This document shows, piece by piece, positions 23,481 through 36,436 of a DNA stretch of 64,000 nt (positions are counted from its first letter, which is position 1; each line of letters begins with the position of its first letter). Position numbers and translations under genes: made by a program. The DNA lies in assembly GCA_037501455.1 (NCBI GenBank), contig CM074862.1:56885501-56949500 (forward strand), given 5' to 3'. This stretch comes from Lantana camara (Eukaryota > Streptophyta > Magnoliopsida > Lamiales > Verbenaceae). Under the pieces are notes generated by a model. It did not search any database. It was not told the origin of the DNA and was given only the letters and a program-made list of their open reading frames with translations.

Positions 23481-26400
23481 ACCCGCAACTTTTGAATGTG
23501 ATGCCTCCGAGAGCTCCTATTCAAGCTAGGGCCTATGTTATCGAGGGAGAGGAAGAGAATGCGGAGCCCGATGCAAACGCCTTGGTGGAAGGTACAATAC
23601 ACATTCATGGCATCCCATTACATGTATTGTTTGATCCGGGAGCAACGAATTTATTTATTGCTTCCCGGCTTGTGCCTTCTCTCTCCTTGCCTGTTGTGTG
23701 TGTTAGTGCTTCTTTTCTTGTGAGTTCTCCTCTCGGGGAGAGCTTGGTGACGAACCGAGTGTTTCGTGAGTTTCCAATGAGTGTTGAGGGCCAAGATTAC
23801 TTGGCAGACTTGATCGAGATGCCCATCAAGAAGTATGATTTGATTCTGGGTATGGATTGGTTGTTTCGACATCAAGCTTTGATGGACTGTCGCACCAAGA
23901 AGGTTTCATTGGGTTCTACGATTTTCTCGGGCAATAGATTGAAGGCTAGCCCGTTTATTTCGTTCATGGAAGCTAATAAGTTGGTCCGGGATGGTGCAAT
24001 GGGCTATGTGGCTTATCTTTTGAACAAACATAAGGACCAAGCCAAGCTCGAAGAGACGGAGGTCGTGAACGACTTTCTTGATGTGTTCCCGGAGAGTTTG
24101 GGATCTCTACCTCCCGATCTGGACATAGAATTTGTCATTGACCTCTATCCCGGAGCCAAATCGTATGCGAAATCCCCTTATAGGATGGCTCCAACTGAGT
24201 TGAAGGAGCTTAAGACGCAGTTGGACGAGCTCTTAGAATGTGGCTACATCCGTCCGAGTACCTCGGCTTGGGTTGCTCCGGTCCTGTTTGTAAAGAAGAA
24301 AGATGGGACTTTACGGATGTGTATCGACTACAGAGAGCTTAACCGGTTAACAGTTAAAAACAAATACCCCCTACCTCACATTGAAGAGTTGTTTGATCTT
24401 CTCCAAGGTTCGAGAGTGTATTCCAAGCTAGATTTGTGGCAAGGGTATTACCAGTTGCATATCCGGGAAGAAGATATATCAAAGACGGTTTCAATACTCG
24501 TTATGGGCACTTTGACTTCGTGGTCATAGCTTTTGGCCTCACAAATGCCCCTGCTGCGTTTATGGATATGATGCACCGAATATTCCGGTCTTACCTCGAT
24601 AAATTCGTGGTCATCTTTATAGATGATATTCTGGTGTATTCGAGATCCACTGAAGAGCACGCGCAGCATTTGAGAATGGTTTTAACCAAGCTTCGAGAGC
24701 ATCAACTGTACGCCAAGTTCAGCAAGTGCGAGTTCTAGATCAATCGGGCCTCGTTCTTGGGTCATTTTATTTCGGGTAATGGTATAGAAGTTGATCCGGC
24801 AAAGATTGAGACGGTGATGCTATGGGAGCAACCGAAGAATGCCTCAGAGATAAGAAATTTTCTCGGGTTGGCGGGATATTACCGGCGTTTTGTGAAGGAT
24901 TTTTCTAAGATAGCCGCTCCGTTGACCCGGTTAACAAAGAAAGAGGTGAAATTCGAGTGGGATGAGGCATGTGAGAAGAGTTTTCAGACTCTTAAGGAAC
25001 GCTTGGCAACTGCACCGGTTCTGACTCTACCACAAGGTTCCGAAGGCTACGTAGTATACACCGACGCATACAAAGAAGGCCTCGGTTGTGTGTTGATGCA
25101 AGAAGGCAAAGTTGTAGCCTACGCCTCTAGGAAATTGAAGGATCACGAGAGAAATTATCCCACTCACGATTTGGAACTTGCAGCCGTTATCTTTGCTTTG
25201 ATGAAGTGGAGAGACTATCTCTACGGAGCTACCTTTCTAGTGCACACCGACCACCAAAGTCTCAAGTACCTTTTCACGCAGAAGGATTTGAATGTGAGAC
25301 AGAGGCGATGGATGGAATTGCTTGAAGATTATGATTGCAAGATTCTCTACCATCTGGGAAAGGCCAATGTGGTTGCCGATGCTCTGAGTCGGAAGGCAAG
25401 TGTTTCAGCTTTGGAGTCTAGTTCTTGCAAGGAAGTTTCTGAGGTACTGGTTTCAGAGGCTCGATTGGCTAACATTTCTATTCAATCGGACTTGAAGCAA
25501 AGGTTGATTGAAGCTCAATCTAACGATCCGGAGATTCAGAGATTGGTTGCAAGGGCAAGAGTGGATCCCGTGACCAAGTTTGGGTTTGATGATTCAGGGT
25601 TGTTTCGGTTCAAGACAAGATTGTGTGTTCCGGAAGAACTTAAGCTGGTGATTTTGGATGAAGCCCACCGTTCGGCTTATACGATACATCCTGGTGGCAC
25701 CAAGATGTACAAGGAATTAAGGACTTTGTATTGGTGGAACGGTATGAAGAGAGATGTGGCGAATTATGTAAGAAGGTGCCTTACGTGCCAACTTGTGAAG
25801 GCCGAGCATCAGAAACCGGGAGGAACCCTCCATCCACTTTCGATTCCTGAGTGGAAGTGGGAGCAAGTGACTATGGACTTCGTGTCCGGCATGCCAAGGA
25901 CCAAAGGAGGTTATGATGGGATTTGGGTCGTGATTGATAGACTTACTAAGTCATCCCATTTTCTTCAGGTTAAGATGTCCGATAAGGTTACAAAGGTAGC
26001 TCGGTTGTATTGTAAAGAAATTGTGAGATTGCACGGGGTACCCGTTAGCATTGTTTCGGATCGAGATTCCCGCTTTACTTCGAGTTTCTAGTAAGTGCTT
26101 CAGAAGTCTTTGGGCACTAAGCTTTAGTTCAACACCGCTTTTCACCCACAAACGGATGGACAATTTGAGAGATTGATCAAGTATCTTGAGGACATGCTTC
26201 GTGCTTGTACCTTAGATTTTCAGAATCAGTGGGATGAATATCTACATTTGGTCGACTTTGCCTATAACAAAAACTACCAAGCTTCGATTGGTATGGCGCC
26301 GTACGAAGCACTATATGGAAGGAAGTGCCGATCTCCTCTCTTTTGGGATATCGAGGATTGGAGATGAACAGAGAAAAATGAGCTTGAAAGAGCTAAGAAG

Positions 26401-26952
26401 CCTGCGACGATTCAAGATACCATCGACAAGGTGAAAGTTATTCAGCAAAGACTAAAAGCAGCTCAGGACCGTCAGAAGAGTTATGCAGATAAGAGAAGAC
26501 GGCCCCTAGAATTTGAAGTAGGAGATAAGGTTTTTTTGAAAGCATCTCCGCGAAAGGGGTGCGCTCGGATTGGTAAAGGTGGGAAGTTAAACCCGCGCTA
26601 CTTAGGCCCCTTTGAGATTCTTGAGAAAATAGGGGAAGTGGCTTACTGAGTTGATTTACCGCCGAGCTTAACCGGGATCCATAATGTCTTCCATGTCTCG
26701 CAGTTGAGGAAATATCATCCCGATGAGTCTTTGGTGTTGCCCATTGAAGAGGTACGACTCGAACCGGATTTCACCATCTTGAAGAGACCGGTTAAGATTT
26801 TGGACCGAAAATGGCAAGAATTGAGGAACCGGCAGATTCCCTTGGTGAAAGTGTTGTGGTGAGATCAAAAATCCGAAGAAGCCACTTGGGAAACCGAGAG
26901 AAAGATGCAGGAGTTGTATCCGGTTTTGTTCGAGGCCCCGAGCCGGACCTGA
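23481..26952 (+). pseudogene. pol: Element B pol: protease, RT, RNase H, integrase, chromodomain-like tail
   Basis: Domains in order: aspartic protease with FDPGAT (about 23630; Ser replaced by Pro, a variant I recall from plant elements), RT with CIDYRELNR and FIDDILVYS (about 24610), RNase H with YTDAYKEG (the usual Ser is Tyr) and VVADALSRK, integrase with an HHCC finger (HPGG ... CLTCQ) and catalytic blocks MDFVSG, SDRDSRF and TDGQFER, then the tail [21 protein letters not shown] typical of the Tekay chromodomain. One base is missing near 24489 (frameshift). In-frame stops are at 24736, 26089, 26092, 26125, 26365, 26647 and 26860; the natural stop is TGA 26950-26952, 10 bp before the polypurine tract. 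Non-functional. Confidence 0.9.
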
Positions 26953-26962
26953 AGACAGGTCC

Positions 26963-26980
26963 TTTTTAAGGGGGGAAGGT
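26963..26980 (+). other. Element B polypurine tract
   Basis: TTTTTAAGGGGGGAAGGT directly before TGTGACGCCCC. Confidence 0.9.
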
Positions 26981-28441
26981 TGTGACGCCCCGAATCTTCG
27001 ACCGTACAGGTTTGACGTCACGTGTGTGTTTCGTGAGCTTTATGTTATTTATTTCATGCTTTTATATGTTATTATGATTGATTAATTGCTATACTTAGTT
27101 ATTTGAATTTACTTGAAATTTGTTTGAATTTGGATATTTGCCCTGATTGTTCGTTTACTTGTATCTTGCTCGTTTCTTATCCGTTTCGAGTTCCGTTTCT
27201 TGCGTATTTTTGCCGTGCATGAAATTTGTGAGTTATTTACGTGTTAGCATGCATACGTGTTAATTTGATGCTCGTTTGATTCAGTTTTGAGTTCGGCTTT
27301 TGAAACCGGGATAAGTAGGGTTTTTAAGAACTTTGTGTTCCGGGCGGTGTATCTTGAGCTAGGGAACTCGGATTCGAGTTCCATCACCTCCGTTGACTTC
27401 GTATCGACGATTCAGAGCCAATGGAACAAGCCTCATGCCTTTTTGAATTCATTTAGACCTCCGAACCTCACCCGTAGTAGCTTGTGCAAATTCGTACCTT
27501 TGGGTTGACTAGTCTTGGTGGGACCCTTCTTAACCTAACCTTAACTTGGCCCATACTTTGTAGCTTGGGTTAACCCACTCCCTAACCCTCCTCGCTTCTG
27601 AATTTCGAGCCATAACCCTCCATCCTCATCCATTTGCTACTCCAAACCCAGGTCCAAGAGAGAAGAGAAGAGGAAGAAGAGAGAACCTTGCCATCCTTGT
27701 TGATTTCTAGCTCAAATCAACTCCTTTCTTCTTCTAATCTTCAAGGTAAGTATATTCTGTTATTCTCTACTCTTTTAGATGTTTTTTTATGCTTTTTATC
27801 CATGCTTTGATTGGTATTTGATTAGGGTTTGATATGAGCAAGTTTCTGAGTTTTGACCAATTTCTTGTTAAATGGCATGCTTGAAGTTTGGGGCTGAGTT
27901 AGGGACTTTAACTTGACATTTTGGTCCGATTTCTTCTTGTATTAGATGCCTAACATGTTGTAGTAGAACTAGGGTTCATGTGCCTTTGATGTTCTTTGGG
28001 AAATTTATGAGTTATTTGGCATGAAAGTTGAAATTTAGAACAGCTCCCCTATTTCGGTTAATTGCCCCAGCTTTTGCTTGCTTTGGTTGATCATTTGTGC
28101 TTCATTTTGGGCTAAATTGCATATACATGTAGTATATTAGTCCCTTTGCATGTTAGGATTAAGTTCCCAAGAGTTTAGATTCATTCTCAGCCCCTAGAGC
28201 CATGATCATGGCATGAATGTATTGATTTCTCAATTTTGACTCTAATTGCATTGCTTGTTTGATGAACGTTTTTGGATGCATTCTTGAATCTTTTTGTGTG
28301 ATTCTTTGGTGTGTACTTGATTCTTGTTTTATGTGTTAGAATGCTTGATTAGTTCCTTTTCTTTCAGCCCTTGAGTTGCTCTTTTTTTCTTCCCCTTTTT
28401 AAACCGCAGCTGTCAGCCCTTTCCGCCCTTTTCACCTCTAT

Positions 28442-28582
28442 ACCGAGACACCCCCGTGTCTCGGTTTGTTCTTCTGGAGTGATGCAGGCATGTCACTGTC
28501 ACCCCCCTTTTCTAGTTTTGTTTCCCTCCTGTACTGAGACACGGGGGTGTCTCAGTTTAGGCCCGTGTCATCCCCCTCGGTT
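28442..28582 (+). repeat. Palindromic boxes in B LTR
   Basis: Box 1 (28442-28465): arms ACCGAGACA and TGTCTCGGT around core CCCCCG. Box 3 (28533-28556): arms ACTGAGACA and TGTCTCAGT around CGGGGG. A degenerate box about 30 bp after box 3 has TCCCCC and TCGGT (near 28571-28582). A weak inverted repeat AGTGA and TCACT (28478-28497), about 34 bp after box 1, may be the decayed partner. The two good boxes have complementary cores. Confidence 0.65.
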
Positions 28583-28862
28583 TGATTTTAAGTGTAACTC
28601 TTTTCTGTTCCCTTACTTTTCGTTGCTTCTCTTTGCCTCGTTTCGACTTATATGTGTTATTATATTTCAGTTATGAGCTTTTTACATCCCAAATTTCGTT
28701 TATAGTATGATTTACGTGCGTATATGCAAGCTAGGGTTTATTAGAACTTACGTGATAACTTGTCTTTTTCCATTTTCGTCATAAGCATTCATATGCATTG
28801 CCGAGCGTGTAAATAGTTCATGTTTGAATCTAAGTTCGTATTCCTTTGTTTATTTTGTTCAG

Positions 28863-28935
28863 AGAACCCTCCCGTGGACGAGGAAGTCGTTCCTTAGACA
28901 CTCTTTTTCCTCATTTGTTTCGTCTTCGGTGTAAG
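28863..28935 (+). other. Candidate LTR exon 2 (73 nt) of B
   Basis: Acceptor TTTGTTCAG, donor GTAAG|GTGAGG. Implied introns are 27746-28862 and 28936-29775. Confidence 0.5.
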
Positions 28936-29299
28936 GTGAGGTTTATTTCTTTTAGTTATTCGACCTACAACCTTATGTGTTTTTGAAACCCGCATGCGAG
29001 TATTATATATGTATATTTATGGTAAATATGTGTGAGATATGTATGTTAAGGGTTTGTCCCATTTGTTATACGACTTTGAAATGAATTCATATACGTATAT
29101 AAACTATTTTCCGCTTGTTTTGAAAACCTTGGTAAGGGTGCGTGTGTTAGCTTCGTTTCATTTGTATCGGATTCAAGGAAGTCTCCGATTTTCTGTTGGT
29201 TTTGATCTGTGGGGCCCCGGAGAGTAGCATGGCAACTCGGGACGACCATGGGGTCGCCGAGCTCCCCAATCAACACTTTCCATTGAGAGTTTCGCTCGA

Positions 29300-29315
29300 C
29301 CTTAGGAGGTTGAGG
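29300..29315 (+). other. GGAGGT-loop hairpin in B LTR
   Basis: CCTTA, loop GGAGGT, TGAGG (one G-T wobble). Confidence 0.5.
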
Positions 29316-30241
29316 AAGGGCGGTGCTCTTCAGCCGGCGTAGGCAAACGTCGAAGGATTCAAGGAAGTAATTAAGCCTTGTATCGTTGGTACTGAGTCCG
29401 TAAGCTCGTTAGATAGTTAGGGTCGTACACCCTACTATCATCCGGCGTGAAGGATGGTTTATGATTTCTGTTTGATTTGTTCGTTTTGATTTGGAGGTAG
29501 GGGTTACTTTTATATGAACCGTGAAACGAGATTAGCCTTGTGATTAACTAAAATTTGGCATTTTGGCACTTGCCCTTTTATTTCCTTCTCGACCTATATA
29601 TCTAATATCACGGGAAACGTTTTAGTTTGAAAAACCCACTCTCGGTTCAAGGTTCTTTACTTTTGATAAGTGCTTTGCTTTATACGTATTAGTGTGAGCG
29701 TGTTAGACCCCTTACTAGTCGTTAGAACTAACCCTCGTTGCTTCATTTCTTTTCCCCTTTTCTTTTAAGTTGCAGGTAGTTGCTTTTGGAGTCTTGAGCT
29801 AGGCGGCAAGTTTATCGAGTCGTCTTACTTGTGGATAGCTCGAGTCTCACGCATTTTATTTATGTTCTGTACTTACTTTACGCACTTTTGGATACGCTTT
29901 GTTATGGATTATGATTATTCTTTTGGCCCGTAAGGGGGTTGTACATAAATATTATGAAATATTGGTACCTATACGTAGTATAAGTAGATATTTGGTATCT
30001 ATAATTATACTTTATGTGTTGATACCTATACGTAAATATATAATATGTCTCGTATATGTCTCGCTTCCGCAATCATGTTTTGTTTGTGCACTTTGATGTA
30101 AGGGTCTAGTCCGCCTGGCTTAGGTTCGTTTTCGTTTGGTCACCCGTTCACTAGAGTTGGGCATGTGTGCGGAGTCCGTTTCGTTACATGTGCTTGGCTT
30201 TGGTGCGGGGGATGTGGTGCCCACCGCTCTGGGGTGCTACA

Positions 30242-32632
30242 TTTCCACTCTCTTTAAATCTCTAAGGTTACATTTGGTATTCGGCTCCTGCAATTCTTTA
30301 ATCAAAGTTATGATGTTCTTGATGATTCTTGAAGTTTGATTTAGATTTCCCCATGTTCATCCTCATCGGTTTTGTCTCTTCTTAACTCTCTTTCCAAACT
30401 CATTGAACCAAGCTTTATTGAAAGTATCCCTTTCTATGATAGCTTGAATCAGTTCCCTCTTTGACAACTCAACTTAGGAGTTTCGCCAAACTCCTTCATA
30501 ACTCTTTTATTTTCAAATCGAACTTACATACGTAGAAAGATTCAACAAGCTATCTTCTCTAATTCCCGTGAAAATCTTCATCCCAGATTTAGTGGCTTAG
30601 CTCTCATTTTAATGGTCAATCCTTATAGTTGTCTTACACATCTCCGCTCACCACCATAAAATTCCCAGATCTTCCCAAATTACCTTTCCATTATTTCTGC
30701 TAATTATGCCCTCGGCCAGACCTCAGGTTTCAAATTTGCCTCTTGGTCATGCTCTCCCCCTTAAAATTTATGTCGTTACACATTAAACTCCATCGATCCT
30801 TCTTGCATCGAAATCCTCTCAACCTTCTTTCCAATTTTCTTGATAACCGGAACGCCCTTCTCTATTCTTGTTCGATCCAATTTCCCCGAACCCAAATCTA
30901 GTCTCACTTTTCCTTCGGAATTCCTTTCCACCAACCTATCCCTTACTTGAAGTTCTTTATTTCCCAAAGTCATCTTCCTTGTAATATGCCATCCCATTAT
31001 TTCTTTTCCTCTTCACTCAGATGTGGCCTGAACGAAGATATACTTGATAAATGAGATGAAAGAACTTCCTATCAAATAAACACTAGCATGCATGTCGGGT
31101 TCAAATGACAATGCACGTGGCACACTTGCAACAATTAAATATGCAGCACATTAGAGCAACAAAATCAAATAGAAATACGCGCACAACATAAGTAAAGAAA
31201 AATAAATAATTTGATGCGAAGTATGATGCACGTGCCATGAATGCTTTGGAACCTATCACCAATATCGTAAGCTGTTAGCTCAGTAGCTTTTCCTCGTTCC
31301 TCCAATCACGAGGTTTCTTTGACTTGCTAATCATGCCTTGTCTTTCCCACGGTCTTCCAATTTTTCCATGAGTCCTTGTGCATCAACTTGTACCTTCCAC
31401 TGTCCGGAATTGCAATTTCTCGATCCCTAACTTCTTCGACATCCACTCAATTAGTATCTGGTTTTCTCCTCGAAAATCACCCTTCAACATTGCCCAAATT
31501 CTCTTACAAAATTGAACCCTAATGTAGTTTTGAACCCTACTTCTCATCATCACCGTGATCAAGACTCCCGTCCTTATCCTTTATGAGTGGAGATTAGTGA
31601 ATTAAACTCATTTTCCAATTGCTTATACTTGAGCACATGATTTCCTCTCAAAGAGTCTTTGCCTTTCTTTACCGTTTCCATTTGTTGCTCCATATTTCCC
31701 AATTCGACCTCACAACACGACAATTCAGCTTTGATTTGGAAAAATGAACTCAAATCCTGTCCTTAGTATTGTCACCTTCCATGAATTTGTATTTACCACA
31801 TTACTTGCATTTCTTTAATCCTTTCCTGACTCGTCTTCCATCTTAGTCGAAATCCAGAGCACCCAAGTCCAAACTCTTCCCAATCTTGATTTCTACAACT
31901 CGATTTCTAACTACTAAATTATTTAGAACCCTTCTTTGATGTCCCTTGGTGCATTATTCCTACCAGACCCAATTTACCTTGACCCCTCTTCATGATCGAT
32001 ATCTCTTCAATGATCCTAACCCTGAAACAAAATACCTCCACGGTTCATTCACTTCATTCCTTAGATTAAATGATCCAATTTAATCCGATTATCGCATCCT
32101 ATGTAGGAGTGCCGCATATGCCAATCTTCGGAGTCATAAACATTCCCCGAACAACTCTTATTTCATCAAGTGTCTCTCTACCCTTGCATCTCCAAAGTGG
32201 ACCTCCATTCCGACTCCTAACTCTTAACTCTAACTCCATCCATGAAAGCCATGCCTCTAGAATTCTCTATACTCATCCCTGGTGCATCCTTCTTATCTTC
32301 TATGCCTCAAAAGAACTTGCAACAGGGAGTTGTTAGTATGATATATGGCCGTGGTTTGATAGTATCTCCATAATCTGTAATTCATAACTTATTTCAAGAG
32401 TACATGCATGCGATTAGTGAATGTTCATGACACGTATGCAACACGAAAGACACTAATCTAATGTAAGAATGCATCGGATAATTCAACGAGATTAAAAAGG
32501 AAGGTCATTTCATACTCAAGATCGATGCAATGCACACATTGTAACGTAGTTCCTAAGCCGTACGACCTAGACTGACTCAATCATGACAAAAGAACACCGG
32601 TTTTGCAACCGGGCTCTGATACCACTTAACGA
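30242..32632 (-). other. A' internal region (truncated, non-coding)
   Basis: Contains the primer-binding site (minus TGGTATCAGAGC, 32613-32624), then sequence homologous to 7596-9960 of A, including the charged frame near 31640-31770 and CTCTCCCCCTTAAAA at 30752-30766 (polypurine tract on the minus strand). Small frames at 30776-30997 and 32070-32336 look like chance. No pol motif is visible. Confidence 0.7.
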
Positions 32633-33498
32633 TGTAACACCCCAACCGGAAGACACCACATCCCCCGCAATATGAGCCCGATACACCCATGAAATGGAAA
32701 GTCCATACATGAACCTAGCTCACAGCGAACGGGGACCCACTCACTCCATAGGCTAGGCGGGAACAAAAACTTTCGCAACCAAATAAATCAATTTCTATAA
32801 GACAAACGCAAATATGGAAGTGGAACATATATTCAAAAGATTATATCAATCATAGAGACGGGTTCCACTAACATAGGTGCCTATTCCTGAAATTTCAATA
32901 TAAACGTAAATCATAAACATCAATTACGGATCCAGGATAGTAGTAAAAATCAATACAAATCTTACATTGATCAACTTAAACAAATTATGGTACAATATGC
33001 ATATGAACTGACACTGACTTGACCGAAAGACTTAGCAGACTTGACTTCCCGCCTAGCACTGCAGACCTACAAGAAAATTGAAAACAATCCGGGTTCAGTC
33101 TATAGGAGATTGTTGGGTATAAAACAGGGTTTAATATTGTAATAATACAAGAATTTAAACACCCACGCATGCAAGCTATAATCCCGTGTGAGGTTTTTTG
33201 AATCTTTCCCAAGTGGGTGAAAACAAAATAAAACAACGCTCTGGAATACAACAATCAATTTAATTCAATCATTCAATCGGTTATAACGTGAGCCTGGCGA
33301 GGGGGGTAAAATCTCCAACCTACACCTCATGTGTGTAAGACTTCATTCATTAGCGATCATGCAACAATCATTTCATTCATTCGTTCGATCTTACACCTTC
33401 TTCCTCCGGGTAGTGGACGGGTTAGCAAGACCCGACCACCCAATCAATAACCAATGGGGTTACATGAATTCCCCAATTGGCACTCAGCTCCCATTCCC

Positions 33499-33515
33499 CG
33501 CTAAAACTCCTAGCG
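33499..33515 (-). other. GGAGTT-loop hairpin in A' LTR
   Basis: Minus strand CGCTA, loop GGAGTT, TTAGCG. Confidence 0.6.
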
Positions 33516-33804
33516 AGGGCCGGTATCACCGCTACGATGTGGGACTAGCACACGGGATCACCGTTGGCCCTTGCCTCCCCGTATAGCCACATGTACCAAG
33601 TCCCTGGGCCCGTGTAATCAATCATGTCCTTGCCAAAACAATCGGTAAGTATTCATAAAAGAAAAAGGGGTTTAACCATAAAAATCATAGGCTCCTTAAA
33701 AACGACTCGACATATATATATATATATATATATAGTACCTTTGGCTTGAAATATACACATTGGAATATATCGGGTCAGTTTTAACTAATAGAAGAGAAAC
33801 CCAC

Positions 33805-33896
33805 CTGTTACACCTCACGGAAAGATACCAAGGAGAAATAAAGACTTGAGGAATCTTATGAACCCGACATCTCTGCCCTGGAGAAACTGTACCAAG
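33805..33896 (-). other. Candidate LTR exon 2 (92 nt) of A'
   Basis: Minus strand acceptor CCTTGGTACAG, donor AACAG|GTGGG. The matching first donor appears mutated (AAGCTGAG near 46320 where AAGGTGAG would be expected). Confidence 0.45.
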
Positions 33897-35868
33897 GATA
33901 ATGCAATGAATTCGTGAGACTCAAGACTCCACATGTACCATATATGATACACGAAAACGTATTGATCATGGTATGAGATGCAAAGAAATATAATTCAGGC
34001 TATGAGTTCATATAATCAAGTAATTCATCAAAACGTCCAATACAGGTGGATTCATTCTCATACGTTTGGTATCTTTCATATCTTGCATTAATAGGAGTCA
34101 TAAGCCATATATAATAGGGATAGCATTAGTTATGAATGCATAAGATATGATATCATGTCATAGAAACATTCTTGTGCACAATGAATGTCTTAAAGACATG
34201 TATACAAGCCCTTCATTCCTTTCGAGAAGTGTTCATGTCCATATGAGTTAATGGCTTTCATAAATCATACCAAATTAATTCAAGGGATTCACATAATATG
34301 CATAACACATAGCATAACATGTATACAATTCATACAAGCTATTAAGAAGAAGTAAGATGTCACTTAGGGTTCAAATATGAAGCATCAAGGTATACATGCA
34401 TCATTTAGGTTCGTTTAAGTTCATATCCTTCATATATCAAGCCAAATCAATCCAAGAATTCCAAATAACGAGCTTAACACATCATATAACATGTATACAT
34501 ATCATACAAGTCATAAAATAAGAAATAAGAAGCAATTAGGGTTCATCTTGGGAGCCAAGGATCCATACATGCACACATTAGAAGCATTAATGTGACGCCC
34601 CGTTTCTCGATCAAGGTATGCTTTGGTACGAGAGTGAACGATTTACTTTTCTTGCATGAATTATGTGAATAATATGCCTTAATTGACCGTTATGCTTGAA
34701 CTTATGTGGAATATATGACATGTATGAAATACGTGACTATTTGATATGGTAATTATGTGCTCGTATTGCTTCCATTTGGCTTCGATGGCATGCTTCGTGT
34801 TTAATCAAAACAATGTGCTTATTTGGACATTAAAGCATAATTTAGGGACCAAAAGGTAAATTTATTTTCTAAGCCTGAAACTGGATAGAACTTGTTGTAA
34901 TTGAGTAGATAATTCGATTACGAGTTCGTGGGTTTTTGAATGGCTCGATTTGGAGTTCGGACGAAGAAGTTATGGCCATTCTACGAAAAGTCAACCTTTT
35001 TATAAGACTTATAACCCAATTCCGAATTTAGCCCAATTTGAGACCCAATTTCACTCCGACCCGCTCCAATTGACCCGGTTCGCGACCCAAATAGCCGACC
35101 CAAATAACTAAATCAGATTTTAACACCCAACATCCCATTTCACGTTATTTGAAAGATTCAAACCCTTCTCTCCCTCACTTTTCTCTCCAACCCATTCATC
35201 TTCTCTCAAGAACACCTTCAACCATTTTCAAGAGACAAGATTGGAGATTGAAGCTAGAGATCCAAGACTCAAGACCAAGCTATTCTCTTTGATTCTCAGC
35301 TCCTAAGGTAAGGTTTTGTGTAAATACTTGGGTTATGCTTTGAGCTTGAAGTTCTTGGTAGAAGCATGCACTAGGGTTGAATTTTATGAGTTTAATCCAT
35401 GTTTTCTTGATGAATTCGTGTTCTAAGTATGCTATTTGGACCCTAGAAACATGTTTAGGTTGGATTCCATCTATTCTCTTGATTTCACCATTTTTGAGTT
35501 TTTGAAGATTTGAAGAAATTCTTGCATGTCTAGGATTTATTTGATTTCTTGCAATCTTGGTGTTGTAGAATGATTATGCTTGAGTTGTTATGAGGTTTGG
35601 AATCAATTTTAGTTGAATTCATGCTAGGATTAGAGATTCACCATTGAAGAGCATACTTGAACTATGAAGCTTTTATGCATATATGTAATTCTTGCTTAAA
35701 TGATTCCATTCTTGGATTTTATGCTTATATTATGTTATTATATGATATATGAATGTTTTATTATGCTTAATTGAGGTTTTGGAATCTTAATTTCATGTTT
35801 TGGGGTGTTTAGAACTCATTCCCGTCGAATTTGTAGTGGCTGTCACGTTTTTTTTAAGTTCTGGGCAG

Positions 35869-35987
35869 AATCCACTAGGGTGGATTTTTGCTGTGTAAAA
35901 AATCCATGGGGGTGGATTTGAGGCAGTAGCTTCTGGACAATCCGCGAGGGTGGATTTTTTGTGAAGGAAAATCCATGGGGGTGGATT
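35869..35987 (+). repeat. Paired palindromic boxes in E 5' LTR (2 pairs)
   Basis: Boxes AATCCACTAGGGTGGATT (35869), AATCCATGGGGGTGGATT (35901), AATCCGCGAGGGTGGATT (35939) and AATCCATGGGGGTGGATT (35970). Spacings 32, 38 and 31. Arms are AATCCA and TGGATT; cores are CTAGGG, TGGGGG, CGAGGG and TGGGGG. Confidence 0.85.
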
Positions 35988-36375
35988 TTCCCCAGCCTTG
36001 TTTTCTTGACTCGTTTCGCTTGTTTTGACTCTTGTATGTCCTTTTCTTGTTTCTATAATAACTTTAATGAGTTGTGGCCTTATTATATGTGGTAGAACTT
36101 CTTGCATATCACTTGTTATGATCTTGTTGCCTTGATCAAGTTTAAGTTGTCACATTTTGCTAAGTTATACATTTACTTGAACTTGTATGACTTCCTACGT
36201 TATGTGTGACCTTGACATGCTATACATGCTCATGATTAATCCTCACATTTCATTAGGTGCATGATATGACTCCATAAGCATACATAACTCTCATAAGTGA
36301 CTTGTTACTTAAGCCGTGCGTCGTTTACTTGGTTTCGGTTGAGTCTCACCTTTGTTAGTACGTTTGTCTTGTTAG

Positions 36376-36436
36376 GTGGTGCGTCTCCGGCCGAGTAGTT
36401 CATTGCTCGCGGTCGACCTTCGAGTTCTTGGTAAAG
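36376..36436 (+). other. Candidate LTR exon 2 (61 nt) of E
   Basis: Acceptor TCTTGTTAG, donor TAAAG|GTGAGG; the same at 44198-44258 in the 3' LTR. Confidence 0.5.

Larger units (their letters stand above)
14671..30241 (+). mobile_element. Element B: Ty3/gypsy Tekay-like chromovirus, broken and nested
   Basis: Order: truncated 5' LTR (14671-15209), PBS, gag, protease, RT, RNase H, integrase with chromodomain-like tail, polypurine tract, full 3' LTR (26981-30241). Element C (15672-22790) is inserted in gag. The left end is lost at the junction with A, so no target duplication can be read; the right flank is TTTCC. Two frameshifts and seven premature stops make it non-functional. Confidence 0.85.
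26981..30241 (+). repeat. Element B 3' LTR (3261 bp)
   Basis: Starts TGTGACGCCCC and ends GGGTGCTACA. Contains a candidate donor TTCAAG|GTAAG at 27746, palindromes 28442-28582, candidate exon 28863-28935, hairpin 29300-29315 and candidate acceptor TTAAGTTGCAG at 29775. Abuts the internal region of A' at 30242. Confidence 0.9.
32633..34590 (-). repeat. A' 5' LTR, 3' part
   Basis: Ends on the minus strand GGGTGTTACA at 32633 next to the primer-binding site. Carries the GGAGTT hairpin (33499-33515), the candidate exon (33805-33896) and a TA microsatellite near 33714-33734. Interrupted by E at 34591; the last five bases ATTAA are the target duplication. It continues at 45487. Confidence 0.8.

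Noticed and set aside
28371..28676. 101-codon frame in the B LTR
   Set aside because: It covers the palindromic boxes and low-complexity Ser/Phe/Leu-rich sequence from pyrimidine tracts; no support as a gene.
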